6,931 bases of DNA, taken from JBOGZI01 sp050697275. Lineage in GTDB: Bacteria; Actinomycetota; Thermoleophilia; Solirubrobacterales; 70-9. Position numbers and translations under genes: made by a program. The stretch is taken from positions 1-6,931 of the forward strand of contig JBOGZI010000292.1 in assembly GCA_050697275.1 (NCBI GenBank), written 5' to 3'. Below, in pieces: positions 1 to 6,591 of this stretch (position 1 is its first letter; each line of letters opens with the position of its first letter). Under the pieces are notes generated by a model. The model saw nothing but the letters and a program-made list of their open reading frames with translations. It was not told the origin of the DNA and ran no database searches.

Positions 1-17
1 CGACTGGGTCGAGGGGG

Positions 18-1277
18 ATGGATCTCCGCACCGCAAGACACGTGGCGATCGGCGCGCTCGTAGGCGCTCTCGCGGTTTCGCTCTGGGCCGCTCCCGCCCA
101 GGCGGCGAAGGGGAGGGCGAAGAAGCCGGCGAGGGCCAACCTGATGACCCGCAACCTCTCGATCGGAGCCGATCTGACCCCCGTCTTCCTCGCACCCAGC
201 TTTCCGGAGTTCGTGAAGCGCGCGGGCGATACCTGGAACGAGGTCCAGCGAAACAACTTCTACGTACGCGCGAGATCGCTCGCCAGGGAGATCAGAAGCC
301 AGAACGCGCACATAGTCGGCCTCCAGGAGGCGGAGCTCCTGCGGGTTCAGGTTCCGCCCGGCCCCGGACTTGCCTCCACCGTGATCTACGACTTCACCGA
401 GATACTGCTGGCCGAGCTGAACCGGAAAGCCAAGACCAAGAAGCAGTGCCGGAGGGCCGCCGCCCCCAAGGGGAAGGGCTCGGCCTCGCCGGCGGCGAAG
501 CGGGGCAAGCAGTGCTACCGCGGCTATCGGGTCGCGGTCACCCGGGATCACACCGACTTCGAGACCCCGGTCAACGACACCGGCGTCGTCGACTCGACTC
601 CACCGGGCTTCGGGGCGACCAAGGACGTCAGGCTGACGGATCGCGACGCGGTCATCGTCAAGCGGGGGGAGGTGAAGACGCGCAAGGCCGCCAGCGGCGC
701 GTTCGGGACGCTGCTCACCGTGCCCTCGGTCGCCGGCACGATCGCCGTGGTCAGGGGCTGGGTAGCCATGGACGCGCGGGTGCGGGGCGGCAGATGGTTC
801 CACGTCGTCAACACCCATCTCGAGGCCGACGACAGATTCGGAAGCAATCCAAGCACCACGGGCCCCCAGCCCAACGGCGGAATCCGCCAGGCCCAGGCGC
901 AGGAGCTGCTCGCGGGGCCGCTGCGATCGAAGCTACCGGTGGTGCTGGTCGGTGACCTGAACTCGGACTTCCCGGTTCACGGCGACCAGATCTCCCCGCA
1001 GGACACCCTCGGCTACCTGGCCGTGGTCGGCGGGGGGTTCACCGATCGGGCGATCACGCCGCCGCCGTTCAGCTGCTGCATCAACGGTCAGATGCTGTCC
1101 AACCCGGTCGGCCCCGGCGTCGACCACCGAGTCGACCACATCATGTCGAACAGCAAGCGAATCAGGTTCAGGCGGGGGGCGGTCACCTCCAGCTTCGCGG
1201 ACGGCCTCTGGTCCTCGGACCACTTCGGGGTCGCCAGTTCCCTGAGCGGCCTGGCGAAAGCGGGCGGGCGGAAGTAG
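18..1277 (+). CDS. Secreted endonuclease/exonuclease/phosphatase-family protein
   Basis: This 419-residue protein has the DNase I / sphingomyelinase-like (EEP) fold, whose members hydrolyse phosphodiester or phosphomonoester bonds using a metal and an Asp-His pair. Visible motifs in family order are TRN (N46), GLQEAE (metal ligand E104), VNTHLEA (N265, H267), VVLVGDLNSD (D313, N315), RVDHI (D373) and SSDHFGV (D401, H402), so the active site looks complete. Residues 1-29 form a Sec signal peptide: basic start, hydrophobic run from about 9 to 25, and a likely cut after AQA (27-29). The mature protein therefore acts outside the membrane. An extra Lys/Arg/Ala-rich loop (about 136-167) is bracketed by C143 and C166, and C353-C354 are adjacent. 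The purine-rich GAGGGGG abuts the ATG, too close for a good ribosome site, and the frame stays open to the window edge, so the true start could lie slightly upstream. The substrate (nucleic acid, lipid or sugar phosphate) cannot be told. It appears unrelated to the heat-shock operon that follows. Confidence 0.85.
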   Translation: MDLRTARHVAIGALVGALAVSLWAAPAQAAKGRAKKPARANLMTRNLSIGADLTPVFLAPSFPEFVKRAGDTWNEVQRNNFYVRARSLAREIRSQNAHIVGLQEAELLRVQVPPGPGLASTVIYDFTEILLAELNRKAKTKKQCRRAAAPKGKGSASPAAKRGKQCYRGYRVAVTRDHTDFETPVNDTGVVDSTPPGFGATKDVRLTDRDAVIVKRGEVKTRKAASGAFGTLLTVPSVAGTIAVVRGWVAMDARVRGGRWFHVVNTHLEADDRFGSNPSTTGPQPNGGIRQAQAQELLAGPLRSKLPVVLVGDLNSDFPVHGDQISPQDTLGYLAVVGGGFTDRAITPPPFSCCINGQMLSNPVGPGVDHRVDHIMSNSKRIRFRRGAVTSSFADGLWSSDHFGVASSLSGLAKAGGRK

Positions 1278-1312
1278 CCCGGGGCCGCCGCCGCGACCCG
1301 GGGGCCTCGGCC
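1277..1312 (+). terminator. Possible weak hairpin after the EEP gene
   Basis: Directly after the TAG stop there are GC-only inverted repeats. GCCCGGG (1277-1283) can pair with CCC..GGGC (1297-1305) across a two-base bulge, and GGCCG (1283-1287) can alternatively pair with CGGCC (1308-1312). No T-run follows, so this is not a classical intrinsic terminator. In such GC-rich DNA a hairpin of this size is weak evidence. It is listed because the next promoter begins about 60 bp later and some transcript end is expected here. Confidence 0.22.
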
Positions 1313-1350
1313 GCAGCACCTGCTCGCGATCGCGCGGGCTACCCTGTTCT

Positions 1351-1371
1351 CAGCGCGTCCGCAGCGCGTCC
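1351..1371 (+). repeat. Tandem 10-bp repeat next to the dnaK -35 box
   Basis: CAGCGCGTCC occurs at 1351-1360 and again, perfectly, at 1362-1371, a period of 11 bp or about one helical turn. The second copy ends one base before the putative -35 hexamer TTTACA. Two in-phase copies on the same DNA face just upstream of -35 are a common arrangement for an activator or co-bound regulator. No known binding consensus is recognised, and a chance GC-rich duplication is possible. Confidence 0.5.
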
Positions 1372-1372
1372 C

Positions 1373-1401
1373 TTTACAGACACGCACACATCTGCCATAA
1401 T
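1373..1401 (+). promoter_or_regulatory. Predicted housekeeping-sigma promoter of dnaK operon
   Basis: TTTACA (1373-1378, 5 of 6 matches to TTGACA) is followed after exactly 17 bp by CATAAT (1396-1401, 5 of 6 matches to TATAAT). A TG at 1393-1394 sits one base before the -10 hexamer, making an extended -10 element. The segment from 1373 to about 1428 is clearly more AT-rich than its surroundings. Transcription would start near 1408, giving a leader of about 110 nt before the GTG of dnaK. The strong vegetative-type match fits a repressor-controlled (HspR-type) heat-shock operon rather than one that depends on an alternative heat-shock sigma factor. This is inference from pattern only; no start site is known. 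Confidence 0.65.
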
Positions 1402-1428
1402 CACACTTAGATTTCTTTATACACAACA

Positions 1429-1496
1429 CGGGTTGCTCCTCCATCATCGAACGGGTTGCTCCTTCGCAGCACCCTCGAATGACCGGAGCACCCTCG
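1429..1496 (+). repeat. Nested direct and inverted repeats in dnaK leader
   Basis: CGGGTTGCTCCT occurs twice (1429-1440 and 1452-1463, period 23). AGCACCCTCG occurs twice (1468-1477 and 1487-1496, period 19). The core AGCACCC is the reverse complement of GGGTGCT, so the second pair is an inverted version of the first with one base missing. The inner pair GGTTGCT (1454-1460) and AGCACCC (1468-1474) forms 7-bp arms with a 7-bp spacer and 6 of 7 symmetry. The outer pair GGGTTGCTCC (1430-1439) and GGAGCACCC (1485-1493) is almost concentric with it. The array lies downstream of the predicted transcription start, so it could act as a DNA operator (HspR is encoded in the same operon) or as RNA structure. 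The repeats are directly visible; the function is inferred. Confidence 0.7.
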
Positions 1497-1507
1497 CATC
1501 TGGAGGA
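1437..1507 (+). promoter_or_regulatory. dnaK ribosome site with upstream anti-Shine-Dalgarno
   Basis: The dnaK Shine-Dalgarno is TGGAGGA (1501-1507), 10 nt before the GTG at 1518. A perfect complement, TCCTCCA, lies at 1437-1443 in the same predicted leader. Pairing the two would hide the ribosome site beneath an inner stem (1453-1462 with 1485-1493). The anti-Shine-Dalgarno overlaps by three bases the first GGGTTGCTCC arm (1430-1439). If that arm instead pairs with 1485-1493, the ribosome site is freed. Such an arrangement would suit an RNA thermosensor or a folding switch on a heat-shock gene. A 7-nt complement within 110 nt can also arise by chance. Confidence 0.4.
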
Positions 1508-1517
1508 CTGATCAACA

Positions 1518-3413
<1,896 letters not shown>

Positions 3414-3422
3414 GGAGCCCGG

Positions 3423-4013
3423 ATGGCCAGGAAGCCGCAACCCGGGCAGCCGGAGCGCGAGGAGACCGAGGCCCAGCGCTCGGAGCGAGAGGCCGAGGAG
3501 CAGGTCGAGCGGGATCTCGACGAGCTCGGCGAGGCGAAGCGCGAGCGCGACGAGTACCTCGAGCTCGCGCAGCGCACCAAGGCGGACTTCGAGAACTACC
3601 GCAGGCGAGTCGCCAAGGAGACCGCCGAGGCGCTCGCCCGCGGCAAGGCCGAGCTGGCCCGCAGCCTGCTTCCGGCGGTCGACAACCTGGAGCGGGCCCT
3701 GCGGGCGGCGGGCGTCGAGGGGTCAGGTCAGAGGAAGGGCACACCGGAGGCGCCGAGCGAGGAGGTCTCGGCCCAGGAGGCGCTCGCCCGCGGCGTGGCC
3801 CTCGTCCACCAAGAGCTGCGCGGAACGCTGGAGGCTGCCGGGGTCGAGGCCTACGACCCGGTTGGGGAGCGCTTCGATCCGGAGCTCCACGAGGCGCTCT
3901 CCACCCGCGCCGCCGAGGACAGCGACTCGGGGCTGGTCCTGGAGACCGTCGAGAAGGGCTACCGGCTGGACGGGCAGGTCCTGCGGCCCGCCCGCGTGGT
4001 CGTGAGCAAGTAG
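3423..4013 (+). CDS. grpE: Nucleotide exchange factor GrpE
   Basis: GrpE dimers open the DnaK ATPase domain to release ADP and reset the chaperone cycle. The 196-residue protein has a charged, disordered start (1-20), a long coiled-coil helix (about 22-75, including KADFENYRRRVAKE), the LLPAVDNLERAL bundle segment (82-93) and the C-terminal beta-wing that contacts DnaK: FDPELHEALS (151-160), then ETVEKGYRLDGQVLRPARVVVS (174-195). The family signature is complete. Compared with E. coli GrpE as I remember it, the stretch between DNLERAL and ARGV is about 15 residues longer (around 97-118), hydrophilic, and opens with codons uncommon in these genes (TCA, GGT, AGG, ACA). AAGGAG (3412-3417) overlaps the dnaK stop and lies 5 nt before the ATG, so translation is tightly linked to dnaK. 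There is no separate promoter in the 9-nt gap. Confidence 0.98.
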   Translation: MARKPQPGQPEREETEAQRSEREAEEQVERDLDELGEAKRERDEYLELAQRTKADFENYRRRVAKETAEALARGKAELARSLLPAVDNLERALRAAGVEGSGQRKGTPEAPSEEVSAQEALARGVALVHQELRGTLEAAGVEAYDPVGERFDPELHEALSTRAAEDSDSGLVLETVEKGYRLDGQVLRPARVVVSK

Positions 4014-4022
4014 GAGGGGCCG

Positions 4023-5174
4023 ATGGCGCGCGACCTCTACGAGGTGCTCGGGGTCTCGAAGTCGGCCTCGCAGGAAGAGATCAAGAAGGCCTACCGCGAG
4101 CTGGCCCGCAAGCACCACCCGGACCTGAACAAGGACGACGCGGCCGCCGAGGAGCGCTTCAAGGAGGTCCAGCAGGCCTACGACACCCTCTCGGACCCCG
4201 AGAAGCGCAAGCAGTACGACGCCGGCGGGATGTTCGGCGGCTTCGGGCCGGGCGGCTTCCCGGGCGGCGCCCGCGGCTTCCCCGGCGGCGTCGCCTCCGA
4301 CCTGGGCGACATCTTCTCCACCCTCTTCGGCCGCGGCCGCGAGCAGGGGCCGCGCGCGCAGCGTGGCCGCGACCTCGAGACCGAGGTACGCCTCTCGTTC
4401 GAGCAGGCGATGCACGGGGCGCAGATCACCGTCTCGGTGCCGACCACCGGGGAGTGCCCCACCTGCGCCGGCAGCGGCGCCAAGCCCGGCACCTCGCCGC
4501 GCGTCTGCCCGCGCTGCGAGGGGCGCGGCATCGACGCACAGAGCCAGGGCTTCTTCTCGATCTCCCAGCCGTGCCCGGAGTGCGGCGGCCAGGGCAGCGT
4601 GATCGACGAGCCCTGCCCGGCCTGCCACGGCAGCGGCGTCACCGAGGAGAGCAAGCGCTACCGGGTGAACATCCCGGCCGGGGTACACGACGGCAGCCGC
4701 ATCCGCCTCGCCGGAAAGGGGGAGGCGGGCTACCGGAGCGGTCCCCGGGGAGACCTCTACGTCACCACCCGGGTCGCTCCGTCGCCGGTCTTCCGGCAGC
4801 GGCCGGATGGCAACCTCGAGGTTGAGCTGCCGGTCACGGTCACCGAGGCGATCCAGGGGGCGACGATCGAGGTCCCCACCCTGAACGGGTCGAAGCGCAT
4901 CCGGATCCCGCCGGGCACCCAGCACGGGTCGACCCAGCGCCTTCGAGGCGAGGGCCCGCCGCGGCCATCATCAACGGCGGCCACAAAAACCGCCGCCGAA
5001 TCTAGGCGTGGGGACATCCACTACCGGATCAGGATCGAGGTCCCGCGCGAGCTCACCTCCGAGCAGCGCGAGGCCGTCGAGAAGCTCGCCGAGACGCTCA
5101 ACGGGCAGAACCCCCGCGCCTCGCTGCTCAGCCAGGCGGCGGCGTCCGGCGAGGGCGGGAAGGTGAGTGGCTGA
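4023..5174 (+). CDS. dnaJ: Chaperone DnaJ (Hsp40, type I)
   Basis: DnaJ captures unfolded protein and stimulates ATP hydrolysis by DnaK. All type I parts are present in 383 residues. The J-domain (4-67) has HPD at 32-34. A short Gly/Phe linker spans 68-90. The zinc domain has four CxxCxGxG repeats at 145-152, 162-169, 184-191 and 198-205, so all eight cysteines are present. Two beta-sandwich substrate domains follow to about 342, then a dimerisation tail. It corresponds to the DnaJ1 type that actinobacteria place beside dnaK, rather than the DnaJ2 paired with HrcA. AGGAGG (4012-4017) overlaps the grpE stop and sits 5 nt before the ATG. The oddity is in the second beta domain: between GEG (309-311) and GD (330-331) there are 18 residues where E. 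coli DnaJ has about 9. The extra stretch uses codons unlike the rest of the gene and contains a perfect DNA hairpin. The fold should tolerate this surface loop. Confidence 0.98.
   Translation: MARDLYEVLGVSKSASQEEIKKAYRELARKHHPDLNKDDAAAEERFKEVQQAYDTLSDPEKRKQYDAGGMFGGFGPGGFPGGARGFPGGVASDLGDIFSTLFGRGREQGPRAQRGRDLETEVRLSFEQAMHGAQITVSVPTTGECPTCAGSGAKPGTSPRVCPRCEGRGIDAQSQGFFSISQPCPECGGQGSVIDEPCPACHGSGVTEESKRYRVNIPAGVHDGSRIRLAGKGEAGYRSGPRGDLYVTTRVAPSPVFRQRPDGNLEVELPVTVTEAIQGATIEVPTLNGSKRIRIPPGTQHGSTQRLRGEGPPRPSSTAATKTAAESRRGDIHYRIRIEVPRELTSEQREAVEKLAETLNGQNPRASLLSQAAASGEGGKVSG
4965..5008 (+). repeat. Codon-atypical in-frame insertion with hairpin in dnaJ
   Basis: CGGCGGC (4975-4981) and GCCGCCG (4992-4998) form a perfect 7-bp inverted repeat around the loop CACAAAAACC. 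The surrounding codons for residues 315-328 include CCA, TCA, TCA, ACA, AAA, GAA, TCT and AGG, whereas neighbouring dnaJ codons almost all end in G or C. The stretch coincides with the extra loop of about 9 residues in the encoded protein. A small palindromic element inserted in frame, or a local slippage expansion, would explain it. It matches no repeat family I recognise, and no second copy is seen in the window. Confidence 0.5.
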
Positions 5175-5677
5175 TGGCAGCGCGTGAGCGCAAGGGACGC
5201 CGCAAGCAGGCCCCCGAGCGAGGCGAGCGAATCGCGGAGGACCGCGGCGTCTTCATGATCTCGGTCGCTGCCGAGCTCGCCGAGATGCATCCGCAGACGC
5301 TGCGGGTGTACGAGTCGCGCGGCCTGATCACGCCGAAGCGCTCACCCAAGAACACCCGCCTCTACTCGCAGGCCGACGTCGAGCGGCTGCGCCGGATCCA
5401 GCGGATGACCAGCGAGGAGGGACTCAACCTCGCCGGCGTGGAGACTGTGCTCGAGCTCGAGGCGCGTGTGCAGAAGATGCGATCCGAGCTCACCCGGATG
5501 CGAAAGCGCGCGACGCAGATGGAGCAGCGGATGGGCGAGGAGCTGAAGCGCCTGCGGAAGTCGCTCGGCGGCGAGCTCGTTCCCTACGGGGCCTACGACC
5601 CGCCCGGGTCGGGGCGCGCGAAGGCTCGCCGCCCCACCCGGATCCGGATCGAGCGCCCCGACGGCAAGGGCGAGTAG
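5174..5677 (+). CDS. hspR: Heat-shock repressor HspR (MerR family)
   Basis: HspR represses the dnaK operon (and often clpB or lon) in actinobacteria, binding HAIR inverted repeats with DnaK as co-repressor. The 167-residue protein has the diagnostic MerR-type winged helix: FMISVAAELAEMHPQTLRVYESRGLI (27-52), KNTRLYSQADVERLRRIQRM (59-78) and EEGLNLAGVETVLELE (81-96), followed by a coiled-coil dimer helix (about 93-131). It is longer than M. tuberculosis HspR (about 126 residues) owing to a basic N-terminal extension (1-25) and a C-terminal tail (about 132-167) ending in a basic RAKARRPTRIRIERP segment. The ATG overlaps the dnaJ TGA by one base (TGATG, 5172-5176), implying translational coupling. 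An AAGGTGAG ribosome site lies at 5160-5167. An internal ATG at residue 28 would cut into the conserved domain, so the upstream start is preferred. Its position last in the operon makes the loop self-regulating. Confidence 0.96.
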   Translation: MAARERKGRRKQAPERGERIAEDRGVFMISVAAELAEMHPQTLRVYESRGLITPKRSPKNTRLYSQADVERLRRIQRMTSEEGLNLAGVETVLELEARVQKMRSELTRMRKRATQMEQRMGEELKRLRKSLGGELVPYGAYDPPGSGRAKARRPTRIRIERPDGKGE

Positions 5678-5722
5678 CCCGCCACCTAAGGCACCGGCCA
5701 GCCGCCCGAGTGGGGTGGCGGG
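5678..5722. terminator. Candidate bidirectional terminator hairpin
   Basis: CCCGCCACC (5678-5686) and GGTGGCGGG (5714-5722) are perfect 9-bp inverted repeats separated by 27 bases. The stem starts immediately after the hspR stop and spans the stop of the convergent downstream gene, whose last codons lie inside the element. Position between two converging genes suits a shared transcription end. Neither side shows a T-run, so efficiency is doubtful and Rho-dependent termination is possible. Confidence 0.42.
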
Positions 5723-6573
5723 TCCTCCAGCAGCCTCGAGGTCACCCCCTCGATCGCGGAATAGCCGCCGCCGGCCCCCGGCGCCTCGTTGCTGAGCACG
5801 GCCATCGCCAGGCGCTGGCCGCCCTTGTGCTCGAGCAGCGCGCCCTGGTGGGTGACCGCCCCGGTGGTCCCCTCCTGGCCCGCGGGGCGCCAGCCGCCCT
5901 TGAACCAGATCCTCCAGGCGGAGCCGGCGGCGGCGGGGATGCCCCAGCGCTGGCTCTCCGTGATCCCGGACAGCAGCCGCATTCCGTAGTCGCGGTGCGG
6001 GCCCGCCAGGTTCGCCTCGAGCCGCCAGTAGAAGCGGGCCAGGTCCGCGGCGGTGAGCTGGGCGCCGCCCCAGAAGCCCGGATCGACCTCGAAGGCGCTC
6101 ATCCGGGCGCGCTCCACGACCTCCTCGAGCCCCGCGTCGCCGACCCGCGCGTAGACGCCGCCGGCGGCGTCGTTGTCCGAGTAGACGATCATCGACTCGA
6201 GCAGTGCCCGGGTGCCTCCGTCGAGCGGCTCTTCACCGTCGCGCAGGCGGCGAAGCTCGGCGGCCAGCAGCAGGGCCTTCGAGGCGCTCGCCGCGCTGTA
6301 GTGGCTGTCCTGCCCGTAGCCGCGCAGGCCGCGGACGGAGTCGATCACCGCGAAGGAGACATCTCCCCAGCCCGCCGCGAAGCGCTGCGCCGTGCGCACC
6401 GCGTCTCTGCTCGGGTAGGCGATCCGGGGCCATGACTTCGCCCCGGGCGCGGCGGCATTCCTTGTGCCGCCGGAGCCGGTGGGCGCCAGGATGGCGATCA
6501 TCACCGCCACCGCCACCGGGACGGCGAGTCGAGGCGCGAATGGCCAGTGCTTGGATCGCTGTCGAGGGCGCAT
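5686..6573 (-). CDS. Exported class A beta-lactamase-fold serine hydrolase-like protein
   Basis: This 295-residue protein belongs to the penicillin-recognising serine hydrolase fold, nearest in look to the Pfam Beta-lactamase2 group. It has SASK (96-99: nucleophile S96, K99), SDN (132-134) in IVYSDNDAAG, and KGG (225-227) in place of KTG, in the right order and spacing. A basic start (RPRQRSK) and hydrophobic run (about 14-30) form a signal peptide or membrane anchor; no clear cleavage site is visible. The class A omega-loop ExxLN with general-base E166 is not recognisable: the region before QLTAADLARFY (172-182) appears shortened (DPGFWGG). True penicillin-destroying activity is therefore doubtful; a peptidoglycan-related or unknown hydrolase role is as likely. 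The frame is open upstream to 6831, but that extension is highly charged and lies over a better + strand gene. The ATG at 6573 has GGAG 9 nt upstream and gives a proper signal sequence, so it was chosen. It converges on hspR, with 8 bp between the stops. Confidence 0.82.
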   Translation of the reverse strand: MRPRQRSKHWPFAPRLAVPVAVAVMIAILAPTGSGGTRNAAAPGAKSWPRIAYPSRDAVRTAQRFAAGWGDVSFAVIDSVRGLRGYGQDSHYSAASASKALLLAAELRRLRDGEEPLDGGTRALLESMIVYSDNDAAGGVYARVGDAGLEEVVERARMSAFEVDPGFWGGAQLTAADLARFYWRLEANLAGPHRDYGMRLLSGITESQRWGIPAAAGSAWRIWFKGGWRPAGQEGTTGAVTHQGALLEHKGGQRLAMAVLSNEAPGAGGGYSAIEGVTSRLLEDPPPHSGGWPVP

Positions 6574-6591
6574 GCTGGGAAGCTCCAGGGG

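Noticed and set aside
1418..1423. TATACA as a second -10 box for dnaK
   Set aside because: No convincing -35 hexamer at 16-18 bp upstream; the TTTACA-N17-CATAAT pair with its TG extension is far better.
1406..1427. Degenerate HAIR-like pair CTTAGAT and ACACAAC near the predicted transcription start
   Set aside because: Matches to the HAIR arms are only 4 of 7 and 5 of 7, the spacer is 8 rather than 7, and the arms are poor complements of each other.
3723..4925. 400-codon open frame on the minus strand opposite grpE and dnaJ
   Set aside because: Composition is the Arg/Ala/Leu/Gly shadow typical of high-GC genes, and both + strand genes are secure.
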